From the NCBI RefSeq assembly GCF_030403745.1, contig NZ_JAQMWP010000010.1, positions 310,001 to 374,000 of the forward strand: DNA of 64,000 bases, in the 5' to 3' direction. How positions within the stretch are numbered: position 1 is the stretch's first letter; every line of letters begins with the position of its first letter. The notes under the pieces are model-generated. The model had not been told where the DNA came from. It saw only the letters and a list, made by a program, of their open reading frames with translations, and did not search any database. Both the position numbers and the translations under genes were made by a program. Positions 1 to 8,856 of this stretch are shown in pieces. This DNA is from Streptomyces sp. S.PB5 (GTDB lineage: Bacteria; Actinomycetota; Actinomycetes; Streptomycetales; Streptomycetaceae).

Positions 1-1013
1 CCGACGGCCGGACCGCCCGACGACCCCTCGCGCTGCGCCTGCTGGCCCGCCCCGACGTCGGCGTCTTCCTCGGCGCCATGGCGGTGTGGGTGTTCTTCCT
101 CATCTCCGCCCCGCCGGTGCGCGACGGCAGCTCGATGGCCAACATCCTGTACCAGTCGTCGACCATCGGGATCATGGCCCTCCCGGTCGCGCTGCTGATG
201 ATCGGCGGCGAGTTCGACCTCTCCTCCGGCGTCGCGGTCATCACCTCCGCGCTCACCGCGAGCATGCTGGCCTACCAGCTCACCCTGAACGTCTGGGCGG
301 GCATCATCGCCGCCCTCGTGGTGTCGCTGGCGATCGGGTTCCTCAACGGCTGGCTGGTGGTCAAGACCGGTCTGCCGTCCTTCCTGATCACCCTGGGTAC
401 GTTCCTGATCCTGCAGGGCGTGAACCTGGCCGTCACCAAGCTGGTCACCGGCAACGTGGCCACCGACGACATCAGCGACATGGACGGCTTCTCGGGAGCG
501 AAGAAGATCTTCGCCTCCTCCTTCGAGGTCGGCGGCGTCCAGATCAAGATCACCATCGTCTACTGGCTGGTCTTCGCCGCGATCGCCACCTGGGTGCTGC
601 TGCGCACCAAGTACGGCAACTGGGTCTTCGCCGTCGGCGGCAACAAGGACTCCGCGCGGGCCGTCGGTGTCCCGGTGACCTTCACCAAGATCTCCCTGTT
701 CATGCTGGTCGGTTTCGGCGCCTGGTTCGTCGGCATGCACAACCTGTTCTCCTTCAACACCGTGCAGTCCGGCGAGGGCGTGGGCCAGGAGCTCATCTAC
801 ATCTCCGCCGCGGTCATCGGCGGCTGTCTGCTCACCGGCGGCGCCGGCTCCGCGATCGGCCCCGTCTTCGGCGCGTTCATGTTCGGCATGGTGCAGCAGG
901 GCATCGTGTACGCCGGCTGGAACCCGGACTGGTTCAAGGCCTTCCTCGGCGTGATGCTGCTCGGCGCCGTAATGATCAATCTGTGGGTCAGCCGTACGGC
1001 GACCCGGAGGTGA
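1..1013 (+). CDS. Sugar ABC transporter permease, RbsC-like (5' partial)
   Basis: Membrane permease of a carbohydrate ABC importer (BPD_transp_2 family). The frame is already open at base 3, upstream of the ATG at 78, and encodes plausible permease sequence (LLARPDVGVFLGAM), so the true start lies outside the window. About eight hydrophobic helices are visible, with the family's glycine-rich loop (LTGGAGSAIGPVFGA) near residue 270 of the visible part. The stop lies 5 bp before the ATPase gene, whose GGAGG ribosome site overlaps this 3' end, so the two are co-translated. The substrate is inferred from neighbours: a cyclitol or sugar handled by the isomerase and dehydrogenases downstream. Confidence 0.9.
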   Translation, partial: DGRTARRPLALRLLARPDVGVFLGAMAVWVFFLISAPPVRDGSSMANILYQSSTIGIMALPVALLMIGGEFDLSSGVAVITSALTASMLAYQLTLNVWAGIIAALVVSLAIGFLNGWLVVKTGLPSFLITLGTFLILQGVNLAVTKLVTGNVATDDISDMDGFSGAKKIFASSFEVGGVQIKITIVYWLVFAAIATWVLLRTKYGNWVFAVGGNKDSARAVGVPVTFTKISLFMLVGFGAWFVGMHNLFSFNTVQSGEGVGQELIYISAAVIGGCLLTGGAGSAIGPVFGAFMFGMVQQGIVYAGWNPDWFKAFLGVMLLGAVMINLWVSRTATRR

Positions 1014-1018
1014 CCGCA

Positions 1019-1933
1019 ATGACATCCAGCAACGAAGCCGGCACCCACGGCGCCGTCCTCGCCGACGACGCCCCCGCCACCGACGGGGCGATCGTCGAAC
1101 TCCGAGGCGCGGGCAAGGCGTACGGCAACATCCGCGCCCTGCACGGAGTCGACCTCAAGGTCCACCCCAGCCAGGTGACCTGCGTGCTCGGCGACAACGG
1201 CGCCGGCAAGTCGACCCTCATCAAGATCATCTCGGGTCTGCACCAGCACACCGAGGGCGAGTTCCTCGTCGACGGCTCCCCGGTGCGCTTCGCCACCCCG
1301 CGCGAAGCCCTCGACAAGGGCATCGCCACGGTCTACCAGGACCTCGCCGTCGTCCCGCTGATGCCGGTGTGGCGCAACTTCTTCCTCGGCTCCGAGATGA
1401 CCAAGGGCCCCTGGCCCGTACGCCGTCTCGACATCGAGCGGATGAAGAGGACCGCGGACGAGGAACTGCGCAACATGGGCATCGTCCTGGACGACCTGGA
1501 GCAGCCCATCGGCACGCTGTCGGGTGGCCAGCGACAGTGTGTGGCGATCGCCCGTGCCGTCTACTTCGGCGCCCGCGTGCTGATCCTGGACGAGCCCACC
1601 GCCGCCCTCGGCGTCAAGCAGTCCGGTGTGGTCCTGAAGTACATCGCCGCCGCCCGTGACCGCGGCCTCGGCGTCATCTTCATCACCCACAACCCGCACC
1701 ACGCCTACATGGTCGGCGACCACTTCAGCGTCCTGCGCCTCGGCACCATGGAACTGAACGCCTCCCGTGACGAGGTCAGCCTCGAAGAGCTGACGAACCA
1801 CATGGCGGGCGGTTCCGAACTCGCCGCGCTCAAGCACGAGTTGTCCCAGGTCCGCGGCGTCGACGTCGAGGAGCTGCCCGAGGAGCGGGACCTCAAGGCG
1901 CCGGTGGCGACGAGCAAGGAAGACGCGTCGTGA
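1019..1933 (+). CDS. Sugar ABC transporter ATP-binding protein, single domain
   Basis: ATPase energising the adjacent permease. Start ATG at 1019 is preceded by GGAGGTGA overlapping the permease stop. The 304-residue product has one ABC domain: Walker A GDNGAGKST at about 58-66, signature LSGGQRQ near 166, Walker B LILDEPT near 185, and an H-loop in ITHNPHH. RbsA and XylG proteins have two fused ABC domains; the single domain with ALGVKQSG after Walker B resembles the FrcA-type branch. The C-terminal ~45 residues are charged and probably disordered. The stop overlaps the next gene's GTG by 4 nt. Confidence 0.92.
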   Translation: MTSSNEAGTHGAVLADDAPATDGAIVELRGAGKAYGNIRALHGVDLKVHPSQVTCVLGDNGAGKSTLIKIISGLHQHTEGEFLVDGSPVRFATPREALDKGIATVYQDLAVVPLMPVWRNFFLGSEMTKGPWPVRRLDIERMKRTADEELRNMGIVLDDLEQPIGTLSGGQRQCVAIARAVYFGARVLILDEPTAALGVKQSGVVLKYIAAARDRGLGVIFITHNPHHAYMVGDHFSVLRLGTMELNASRDEVSLEELTNHMAGGSELAALKHELSQVRGVDVEELPEERDLKAPVATSKEDAS

Positions 1934-2829
1934 CCGCCCTGGACCGGATCCGGGTCGGCTCCGCCCCCGACTCCTGGGGCGTCTGGTTCCCGGACGACCC
2001 CCGGCAGGTGCCGTGGGAACGCTTCCTGGACGAGGTCGCCGAGGCGGGCTACTCGTGGATCGAGCTGGGCCCGTACGGCTATCTGCCGACCGACCCGGCC
2101 CGGCTGACGGACGAGATCGCCAGGCGGGACCTCAAGGTGTCCGCCGGCACCGTCTTCACCGGCCTGCACCGCGGTCCCTCGGTGTGGGAGACGACCTGGG
2201 AGCACGTCAGCCAGGTCGCCGCCCTCACCCAGGCGATGGGCGCCGAACACCTCGTCGTCATCCCGTCGTTCTGGCGGGACGACAAGACCGCCGAGATCCT
2301 CGAACCGCCGGAGCTGACCTTCGAGCAGTGGGCCCATCTCACCAAGGGCATGGAGCGGCTGGGCCACGAGGTGAAGGAGGCGTACGGTCTCGACATCGTC
2401 GTCCACCCGCACGCCGACACCCACATCGACACCGAGGACCACGTCGAGCGCTTCCTCGACTCGACCGACTCCGAGCTGGTCAACCTCTGCCTGGACACCG
2501 GGCATTACGCCTACTGCGGCGGCGACAGCGTCAAGCTGATCGAGACCTACGGCGAGCGCATCGGCTACCTCCACCTCAAGCAGGTCGACCCGGCGATCCT
2601 CGCGGACGTCGTGGCGAACGAGGTGCCGTTCGGGCCCGCGGTCCAGCGCGGGGTGATGTGCGAACCGCCGTCCGGGGTGCCGGAGTTGGAGCCGGTGCTG
2701 GTGGCGGCCCAGCGGCTCGGCGTGGAGCTGTTCGCCATCGTCGAGCAGGACATGTACCCGTGCGAGCCGGACAAGCCGCTGCCCATCGCGGTGCGCACCC
2801 GCAAGTTCCTGCGGTCCTGCGGCGCCTGA
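1930..2829 (+). CDS. Sugar phosphate isomerase/epimerase, IolE-like TIM barrel
   Basis: AP-endonuclease-2-type TIM-barrel protein of 299 residues, related to inosose dehydratases (IolE) and sugar epimerases, cytoplasmic. Start GTG at 1930 overlaps the ATPase stop (GTGA), indicating translational coupling. Visible family features are the N-terminal SWGVW segment, GYSWIELGPYGYLP, VHPHADTH with conserved metal-binding His/Asp candidates, CLDTGHYAY, YLHLKQVDP and the C-terminal IVEQDMYP. Those Glu, Asp and His positions fit the divalent-metal site of the family. Substrate is not determined; a 2-keto-inositol or related keto-sugar is the natural guess given the importer upstream and the dehydrogenase downstream. 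Confidence 0.85.
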   Translation: MTALDRIRVGSAPDSWGVWFPDDPRQVPWERFLDEVAEAGYSWIELGPYGYLPTDPARLTDEIARRDLKVSAGTVFTGLHRGPSVWETTWEHVSQVAALTQAMGAEHLVVIPSFWRDDKTAEILEPPELTFEQWAHLTKGMERLGHEVKEAYGLDIVVHPHADTHIDTEDHVERFLDSTDSELVNLCLDTGHYAYCGGDSVKLIETYGERIGYLHLKQVDPAILADVVANEVPFGPAVQRGVMCEPPSGVPELEPVLVAAQRLGVELFAIVEQDMYPCEPDKPLPIAVRTRKFLRSCGA

Positions 2830-2854
2830 ACCGGCGCCCTCCGAGAGGACGGTT

Positions 2855-3871
2855 ATGACCCAGCGTGCACCGCTTCCAGTCGCGGTCATCGGCACGGGGA
2901 AGATGGGCGCCGACCATGTGCGCCGTATCGAAGAGGTCGTCAGCGGCGCACGGGTGAGCGCCGTCGTGGACGTCGACGCGGAGCGGGCCAAGGCCGTCGC
3001 GGCCCGCGTCGACGGCTGCACCGCCTACACCGACCCGGCGACGGCCCTGGCGGCACCCGACGTCGACGCCGTCCTGATCGCCTCCTCGGGGCCCGCCCAC
3101 GAGGGAGCCCTCCTCGCGGCCCTGGAGCGAGACCTGCCGGTGCTGTGCGAGAAGCCGCTCACCCCGGACCCGGCCGCCGCACTCCGGGTGCTGGAGGCCG
3201 AGCGGCGGCTGGGGCACCGCCGTATCCAGGTCGGCTTCATGCGGCGCTACGACGCCGAATACATGAAACTCAAGGCCCTGCTGGAGACGGGCCAGTTGGG
3301 CCGCCCGCTGATGCTGCACAACCGGCACCGCAACGCGGCCAGCCCGCCCTTCTTCACCAGTGACATGCTCGTCAGCGACTCGGTGGCGCACGAGACGGAC
3401 GTGACCCGCTGGCTGCTGGGCCAGGAGATCACGGCGGTGACCGTGCTGCGGCCGAGACCGACCGCGAGCGCGCCGGAGGGCCTCCAGGACCCGCAGTTCG
3501 TGGTGTTCGAGACGGACGGCGGCGCGGTCGTCGACGTCGAGATCTTCGTCAACTGCGGCTTCGGCTACCAGGTCCAGGCGGAGGTCGTCTGCGAACGCGG
3601 CACCGCCCGCATCGGCGACGGCCACGCCATGGTGACCAACATGGCAGGGCGCTGGGGCGGCACCATCAGCCAGGACTTCCTCGACCGCTTCGCCGACGCC
3701 TACGACCGGGAACTCCAGACGTGGGTCGACGCCACGCGCCGGGGTGCGGTGACGGGGCCGAGCACCTGGGACGGCTATGCGGCCGCCGCCGTGTGCGAGG
3801 CGGGCGTACGGGCCCTGAACGAGGGCGGCCGTGTCGAGGTGGAGCTGGTGGAGCGACCCTCCCTGTACTGA
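2855..3871 (+). CDS. Gfo/Idh/MocA family NAD(P)-dependent dehydrogenase
   Basis: Cytoplasmic 338-residue oxidoreductase. The N-terminal Rossmann fold begins with VIGTGKMGADH (GxGxxG-type dinucleotide loop) and the family signature CEKPL lies near residue 97, followed by QVGFMRRYD. The C-terminal half carries the usual alpha/beta substrate domain with SVAHETDVTRWLLG, where an Asp/His pair normally acts in catalysis. It sits 25 bp after the isomerase gene and is preceded by GAGAGG, so it closes a transporter-isomerase-dehydrogenase operon. Inositol 2-dehydrogenase-like activity is likely, but the precise polyol is unknown. The stop lies inside a triplicated 14-bp repeat. Confidence 0.88.
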   Translation: MTQRAPLPVAVIGTGKMGADHVRRIEEVVSGARVSAVVDVDAERAKAVAARVDGCTAYTDPATALAAPDVDAVLIASSGPAHEGALLAALERDLPVLCEKPLTPDPAAALRVLEAERRLGHRRIQVGFMRRYDAEYMKLKALLETGQLGRPLMLHNRHRNAASPPFFTSDMLVSDSVAHETDVTRWLLGQEITAVTVLRPRPTASAPEGLQDPQFVVFETDGGAVVDVEIFVNCGFGYQVQAEVVCERGTARIGDGHAMVTNMAGRWGGTISQDFLDRFADAYDRELQTWVDATRRGAVTGPSTWDGYAAAAVCEAGVRALNEGGRVEVELVERPSLY

Positions 3872-3904
3872 CCCGCCTGTACTGACCCGCCTGTATTGAT
3901 CCGC
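3863..3904 (+). repeat. Three tandem 14-bp repeats across a stop codon
   Basis: CTGTACTGACCCGC occurs at 3863-3876 and 3877-3890, with a third copy carrying two C-to-T changes at 3891-3904. The first copy contains the stop codon of the dehydrogenase gene, so slippage has duplicated the gene's last codons and its stop. Confidence 0.85.
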
Positions 3905-3912
3905 CTCCTCGG

Positions 3913-4365
3913 TCATGGTGCTGCGGGGAGAGCTCGTCTGAAGACGACCATCGGCCGACCGGGACCGTTGTACTCGTCCTCGACACGCGCCTCGAAGCCC
4001 AGGCTGCGATGGAAGGCGATCGAACCCTCGTTGGTGACCGACGTGATCGCCTTCAGACGGACGGCACCCTGCTCGCGGGCGGCCCCGATGAACGCGGCGT
4101 ACAGGTCGCGGCCCACTCCCGTGCCGCGGGTGTCGTCGCGGGTGGCGATCAGATGGACGTACCCCGTGCCGTCGGGGGTGACGAAGCCGATCAGATAGCC
4201 GCGGATGCCGTCCTCGGCGCGGGCGACCAGGCAGGTGGAGCCGAACTCCTGGACCAGGGACAGGAGATGGAGCGAGCGCAGGTCGCGCTCGCCCCAGTAG
4301 CGGGGGTGGTCCGCCAATACCTGCTGGATGTCGGTGACTTGGGCGGGGACGATGTGGACGGCCAT
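3913..4365 (-). CDS. GNAT family N-acetyltransferase
   Basis: Small acetyl-CoA-dependent acetyltransferase, 150 residues from the ATG at 4365; an in-frame ATG at 4377 would add four residues, and neither has a clear ribosome site. The acetyl-CoA binding motif A is visible as RDDTRGTGVGRDLYAAF (about 76-92), followed by the motif-B region with TNEGSIAFHRSLGF (about 111-124), which is typical of the family. The substrate cannot be read from the sequence. It is convergent with the upstream dehydrogenase operon and stands alone. Confidence 0.85.
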   Translation of the reverse strand: MAVHIVPAQVTDIQQVLADHPRYWGERDLRSLHLLSLVQEFGSTCLVARAEDGIRGYLIGFVTPDGTGYVHLIATRDDTRGTGVGRDLYAAFIGAAREQGAVRLKAITSVTNEGSIAFHRSLGFEARVEDEYNGPGRPMVVFRRALPAAP

Positions 4366-4521
4366 GAGGCCGATCATGACAGGCGTGCGACCGTCGCCCG
4401 GCTGGGGCGCACTCCTGCTCGGTGCCGTACTGCTGCGCTGTCGGTTCGCGAACGTCCCGGCCACTCCGACGTCGAGGCTCAACTCGCCGATGTCCGTGGG
4501 CAGTTGGCGGACACGCCACGT

Positions 4522-4764
4522 GTGAGGGCCATGGCGGTCGATGACCCCGACGAGGCGGTCACCGCCCTGCGCGCCCTGCGCGCCCTCAGTCACCGCACGG
4601 AGGCGAAGAACGTCCGCGCCCAGTGCGCCAGAGGGTTCCACCAGGCCTGGCCGGACGCCGTCGTGGAGGCGTGGGAGCGGACGACGGGGGAGAGGTACCC
4701 GACGTCCTTCCCCTACCGGCCGAGCACCGACCGCGGCCGCGGCTCGAACCCGGCTGCCCGGTAG
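4522..4764 (+). CDS. Possible small protein of unknown function
   Basis: I do not recognise this product. The frame from GTG 4522 (or ATG 4531) to the stop at 4764 would give about 80 residues. From 4531 onward some 95% of codons end in G or C, the signature of real genes in this genome, while the same frame upstream is much weaker. The product is helical in character, with a heptad-like ALRALRALS segment and a charged segment VVEAWERTTGE followed by a proline/aromatic tail. Its last 52 bp overlap the 3' end of the convergent dehydrogenase gene, so the tail may be read-through after loss of a native stop. Confidence 0.4.
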   Translation: MRAMAVDDPDEAVTALRALRALSHRTEAKNVRAQCARGFHQAWPDAVVEAWERTTGERYPTSFPYRPSTDRGRGSNPAAR

Positions 4765-5735
4765 CTGGCGTCGATCAACTCCATCGTCGCCACCGCGTCG
4801 TCCGCGTCGAGCGGCACCGGCATGCCCTCGCGCACCCGCGCCGCGAACGCCTCCAGCTGGTAGGTGTACGACGACCGGGTGCCCAGCCGTTCGGTCCGCT
4901 CGCCGGCGGAGGTGCGCACCACGACCCGGTCGTCCAGATGCGGCAGCACGAAGTTCGGCGCGAAGGCCTCGCCGCGGCTGCCCCTGAGACGGATGCTCAT
5001 GTCCAGGCCGTCGTAGCCCATGTGGCAGCGCGCCGACCCGGTCGCCCCGCCGGGGAACTCCAGATCCGCGTCCAGCCACTCGTCCACGCCCGGCGCGCCC
5101 GCACGCTCCCCGCCCCGTGCGGAGACGAGCCGGGGCGCGCCGCCCGCGAACGGGGCGAGCATCCGCAGTGCGTGCAGGCTGTAGCAGCCCAGGTCCATCA
5201 CGGCGCCGCCGGCCAGCGGCAGTGACCAGCGCGGATCGGTGTCCGGCGGGGCGGCGATGGCGACCAGGGCCTCGACCCGCTCCAGGTCGCCGATCTCGCC
5301 GCTCGCCAGGACCTCGTGCAGGCGCCGGGTGACCGGGTGGAAGAGGTAGTGGAAGGCCTCCATGAAGACGGCCCCCGACTTCGCGGCCGCCTCCCGCACC
5401 TCGGCGGCCTCCTCGGCGTTGCTCGCCGACGGCTTCTCGCTCAGGACGTGCTTGCCCGCCGCGAGGGCGGCGAGGTTCCACGGCCCGTGCAGACCGTTGG
5501 CGAGCGGGTTGTAGACGACGTCGACCTCCGGATCGGCGATCAGCTCGGCGTACGAGTCCACCACCCGCTCCACGCCGTGCTCGCTCGCGAACGCCTCGGC
5601 GCGGGACCGGTCGCGGGCGGCCACCGCGACGAGGCGGTGGCCGGTGATCCGGGCCGGGTCGACGAGGGAGCTCTCGGTGATGCGTGCGGCGCCCAGTACT
5701 CCGATGCGCAATGGTTCCCGGCCCGGCTCGGTCAT
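4713..5735 (-). CDS. Gfo/Idh/MocA family oxidoreductase
   Basis: 340-residue dehydrogenase starting at ATG 5735, which overlaps the stop of the gene before it (ATGA); the open frame further upstream belongs to that neighbour's DNA. Rossmann loop GVLGAARITES near residues 10-20, SEKPSASN in the position of the EKP signature near residue 95, and MEAFHYLFHP plus GGAVMDLGCYSLHALR in the catalytic region, as in the trans-1,2-dihydrobenzenediol/glucose-fructose oxidoreductase branch. It is the last gene of a four-gene minus-strand operon with another MocA protein, an SDR and a dioxygenase. Confidence 0.87.
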   Translation of the reverse strand: MTEPGREPLRIGVLGAARITESSLVDPARITGHRLVAVAARDRSRAEAFASEHGVERVVDSYAELIADPEVDVVYNPLANGLHGPWNLAALAAGKHVLSEKPSASNAEEAAEVREAAAKSGAVFMEAFHYLFHPVTRRLHEVLASGEIGDLERVEALVAIAAPPDTDPRWSLPLAGGAVMDLGCYSLHALRMLAPFAGGAPRLVSARGGERAGAPGVDEWLDADLEFPGGATGSARCHMGYDGLDMSIRLRGSRGEAFAPNFVLPHLDDRVVVRTSAGERTERLGTRSSYTYQLEAFAARVREGMPVPLDADDAVATMELIDASYRAAGFEPRPRSVLGR

Positions 5736-6736
5736 GCCTGCCGTACCTCCTCGATGGTGACAGGACGGTGCTCGTGCAGGGACAGTGTGCACGCCTCGGC
5801 GATCCAGCCCGCCTCCAGGGCGTCCTCGACCGTGCAGGGGGAGGGGCGGTTGCCCGCCACGACCTCGGTGAACGCGGTGAGTTCGGCGCGGTAGGCCTCG
5901 GTGAAGCGGTCCATGAAGAAGTCGTGCGGCGTCCCGGCCGGGAAGGTCACACCGGGCTCGACCGAGCGCAGCGGCAGCTTGTCCTCCAGACCGACGGCGA
6001 TGGAGTCCTGGAAGCCGTGGATCTCCATGCGGACGTCGTAACCCCGGGCATTGTGGCGGGAGTTGGAGATCACCGCGATCGTGCCGTCGTCGAGGGTCAG
6101 GATCGCGCCGGTGGTGTCGGCGTCGCCCGCCTCCTTGATGTACTCGGCACCCCGGTTGCCGCCGACGGCGTACACCTCGACGACCTCGCGGCCGGTCACC
6201 CAGCGGATGATGTCGAAGTCGTGCACCGAGCAGTCCCGGAAGATGCCACCGGAGGCGGCGACGTACGCGGCGGGCGGCGGCGCCGGGTCCAGGGTCGTCG
6301 AGCGTACGGTGTGCAGCTTGCCGAGCTCACCGGACTGCACGGCGGCCCGCGCGGCGACGAAACCGGCGTCGAAGCGGCGGTTGTAGCCGATCTGGATCGG
6401 CACGTCGGTGCCCTGGATCGCCTTGAGGACCTCGACGCCCTCGCTCATGTGCTTGGCGACGGGCTTCTCGCAGAAGACCGGGATCCCGGCCTCGACGCCG
6501 GCCAGGATCAGCGCAGGGTGGGCGTCGGTCGCGGCCGCGACGACGATGCCGTCCACACCGGCCGTCAGCAGCGCCTCGGGCGAGTCCACGACGTCGCCGC
6601 CGAACTTCTCCGCGGCGGCCTTGGCGGCGTCCGCGAACGGGTCGGTGAGCACGAGCGACTCGACCACGTCGAGTCCGGAGAGGGTCTCGGCGTGGAAGGC
6701 GCCGATACGGCCGAGGCCGAGGATTCCGATGCGCAT
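5732..6736 (-). CDS. Inositol 2-dehydrogenase-like Gfo/Idh/MocA protein
   Basis: 334-residue NAD-dependent dehydrogenase closely resembling IolG-type enzymes. It starts with GILGLGRIGAFHAETL (dinucleotide loop), carries FCEKPVAK near residue 95 and QIGYNRRFDAGF near 118, then GGIFRDCSVHDFDIIRW, whose Asp and His residues form the expected catalytic pair. The ATG at 6736 follows a 53-bp gap after the SDR gene, and the stop overlaps the next gene by 4 nt. Oxidation of myo-inositol or a related cyclitol to the ketone is the most likely reaction; specificity is inferred. Confidence 0.88.
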   Translation of the reverse strand: MRIGILGLGRIGAFHAETLSGLDVVESLVLTDPFADAAKAAAEKFGGDVVDSPEALLTAGVDGIVVAAATDAHPALILAGVEAGIPVFCEKPVAKHMSEGVEVLKAIQGTDVPIQIGYNRRFDAGFVAARAAVQSGELGKLHTVRSTTLDPAPPPAAYVAASGGIFRDCSVHDFDIIRWVTGREVVEVYAVGGNRGAEYIKEAGDADTTGAILTLDDGTIAVISNSRHNARGYDVRMEIHGFQDSIAVGLEDKLPLRSVEPGVTFPAGTPHDFFMDRFTEAYRAELTAFTEVVAGNRPSPCTVEDALEAGWIAEACTLSLHEHRPVTIEEVRQA

Positions 6737-6789
6737 GGGGGTTGCAGCTCCTTGAGGGTTCTTACAGAAAAACGGTGGTGCCAGGTGTG

Positions 6790-7566
6790 CTAATCAAGTC
6801 CGCCCAGCACGTTCTGGTCCCAGTCGATCACCGAACCGGTGACCACTCCGGACCGGTCCGACAGCAGCAGGACCACGAAGTCGGCGATCTCGTCCGGCTG
6901 GCCCAGCTTGCCCATCGGCAGCCTCGCCGCGGCCTCCTCGCGCCAGTCGTCCCCGGCGCCGTGGAAGGCCTTCTGCGTGGCGTCCTCGCCCTCGGTGGCG
7001 GTCCACCCGATGTTGAGGCCGTTGATCCGCACCCGGTCCCACCGGTGGGCGTGCGCCGCGTTGCGGGTCAGGCCGATGAGCCCGGCCTTCGCGGCGACGT
7101 ACGGGGCGAGGAAGGGCTGCCCGCCGTGCGCCGAGGACGTGATGATGTTGACGACCGTGCCGGGGGCCTTGCGGCCGACCATGTCGGCGACCGCCGCCTG
7201 CATCGCGAAGAACGGCGCCTTGAGGTTGATCGCGATGTGCTGGTCGAACAGCTCGGGCGTGGTGTCGAGGAGCGTGCCCCGCGAGGTCAGCCCCGCCGAG
7301 TTCACCAGGCAGTCGATCCGCCCGTACGCGGCGACGACCTCGGCGACGGACGCCCTGGCCTGCCCGGCGTCCGCGAGGTCGGCCCGTACGAACATCGCCT
7401 TGCCGCCGGCCTCCGTCAGCTCGGTGACCAGCGCCTCGCCCGGCTCCGGGCGCCGTCCGGACACGGCGACCACCGCGCCCTCGCGCACCGCGGCCCGCGC
7501 GATGGCCGCGCCCACGCCCTGGCTGCCGCCGTTGACGAGGACGACCTTGTCGTCGAGAAGTCCCAT
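6790..7566 (-). CDS. Short-chain dehydrogenase/reductase
   Basis: Classical SDR of 258 residues. Cofactor motif NGGSQGVGAAIA (TGxxxGxG type) at about 12-23, NSAGL (NNAG motif) near 88, and catalytic Ser ... YVAAK with the Tyr-x-x-x-Lys pair near 155-159. The C-terminal block GSVIDWDQNVLGG is typical of sugar or polyol SDRs. Start ATG 7566 is 16 bp from the end of the dioxygenase gene, so the two are co-transcribed. It probably oxidises or reduces an intermediate of the same sugar-like substrate used by the MocA dehydrogenases. Confidence 0.88.
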   Translation of the reverse strand: MGLLDDKVVLVNGGSQGVGAAIARAAVREGAVVAVSGRRPEPGEALVTELTEAGGKAMFVRADLADAGQARASVAEVVAAYGRIDCLVNSAGLTSRGTLLDTTPELFDQHIAINLKAPFFAMQAAVADMVGRKAPGTVVNIITSSAHGGQPFLAPYVAAKAGLIGLTRNAAHAHRWDRVRINGLNIGWTATEGEDATQKAFHGAGDDWREEAAARLPMGKLGQPDEIADFVVLLLSDRSGVVTGSVIDWDQNVLGGLD

Positions 7567-7582
7567 GACCACCCCGTTCCCT

Positions 7583-8749
7583 TCAGCTCTCGCGCCGCTC
7601 GGCGGCCGCCCGCAGCCCGTCCCGCAGGGTCCGCGGGGTCCACCGTTCCCGCAGCGCCCGCCGCACCAGATCGGCCTGCGAGGGCGGGGCCAGTCCGTCG
7701 ACCGGCGGATCGCTGTCGAGGTTGGTGGGGAAGGGGTAGCCCTCGGCGCTCGCGGCGATGACGTTCTCCAGCCACTCCTCGCCGGCGCCCTCCGCGGCGC
7801 GCCGCAGCAGCACCGGATAGACGGCGTTGGCGATGGTCTCCCGGTCCACGGTCTCCATCGCGCGCCCGAACGCCGAGGACACCTGGAGCAGATTGGCCAC
7901 CCGCCGCACATCCGTCGTCCGGTTGGTCCCCGCGGCATGCAGCACCGCCGGATTGAAGAACGCGGCATCGCCCTTGGCCAGCGGCAGCTGCACATGCCGT
8001 TCCTTGAAGTACGCCTTGAACTCCGGCCGCCGCCACGCCAGATACCCCGCCTCGAAGAGCTGCGAGTACGGCAGGTACAGCGTCGGCCCGGACTCCACCG
8101 GCATGTCGCAGTGCGCGACCGCGCCCTGCAGCGTGAGCACGGGGGAGAGGCGGTGGACGTGCGCCGGGTAGGCGGCCGCGGCCTCGTCGGAGAGGAAGCC
8201 GAGGTGGTAGTCGCGGTGCGCGGTCTGCGCGAGGCCGCCCGGGTTGACCACGTTGACCTGGGAGGTCACCTGGTATCCGGGACCGAGCCAGGCCTCGCAC
8301 ACGAGCGCGAGGACGGGGCTCGCGTAGTAGTCGGCGAACGCCGACGGGTCGTACAGGGCCGCCTTCTCCAGCGCGTTCCAGACCCGTTCGTTGTCCCCTG
8401 GCTTCGCGAAGTGGTCCCCGGCGGTCGCGCCCGCCGCGTTCTGCTCGCGGATCAGCGCCTCGAAGACCTCGGTGGCCCGGTCCACGACCGAGGTGTCGGG
8501 GAACGCGCCCCGGAACACCACGATCCCGGGCCCGTCCGTGAGGGCCCGCACGAGCTCCTCCTGGACCTCCCGCCGGTTCTCGGCGGCGCCGAGGCGCTCG
8601 CTGTCGTACACCAGGACGTTCCGGTCGACGGAGTCGGCGTACGGATAGTCGGCGGGGTCGGTGCTCCGCTCGACGAGGGTGCGCAGGACCGCGAGGTCGC
8701 AGTCCTGTTCGGACAGCCACGCACGGCGGTGTACGGCGGTGAAGGACAT
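7583..8749 (-). CDS. Phytanoyl-CoA dioxygenase family Fe(II)/2-oxoglutarate enzyme
   Basis: 388-residue non-haem iron dioxygenase. The metal triad is visible as H178-R-D180 (AHRDYH) and distal H271 (VLHAAGTNRT), with R277 positioned to bind 2-oxoglutarate. It is the first gene of the minus-strand operon and is divergent from a LacI regulator. Members of this family hydroxylate small molecules; association with inositol-type dehydrogenases suggests oxidative opening or demethylation of a modified sugar, but this is inference. The product is longer than the common ~290 residues, with extra C-terminal helices. Confidence 0.85.
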   Translation of the reverse strand: MSFTAVHRRAWLSEQDCDLAVLRTLVERSTDPADYPYADSVDRNVLVYDSERLGAAENRREVQEELVRALTDGPGIVVFRGAFPDTSVVDRATEVFEALIREQNAAGATAGDHFAKPGDNERVWNALEKAALYDPSAFADYYASPVLALVCEAWLGPGYQVTSQVNVVNPGGLAQTAHRDYHLGFLSDEAAAAYPAHVHRLSPVLTLQGAVAHCDMPVESGPTLYLPYSQLFEAGYLAWRRPEFKAYFKERHVQLPLAKGDAAFFNPAVLHAAGTNRTTDVRRVANLLQVSSAFGRAMETVDRETIANAVYPVLLRRAAEGAGEEWLENVIAASAEGYPFPTNLDSDPPVDGLAPPSQADLVRRALRERWTPRTLRDGLRAAAERRES

Positions 8750-8763
8750 CGACGTCCTCTCGG

Positions 8764-8803
8764 TGACAGGGGCGACGCAGCGCTGTCATTCTTGTCAGTA
8801 CAA
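8764..8803. promoter_or_regulatory. Inverted repeats in divergent promoter region
   Basis: TGACAG (8764-8769) and CTGTCA (8783-8788) form a dyad with a 13-bp spacer, and TTGTCAGTACAA (8792-8803) is a second short dyad (TTGT/ACAA). Both lie between the dioxygenase operon and the LacI gene at 8857, so they are candidate regulator sites. No experimental consensus supports them. Confidence 0.4.
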
Positions 8804-8856
8804 ACCCGTCGAACAACCGGCACGGGTCCATCAAAAACCCCTCAAGGAGCCTTCGT

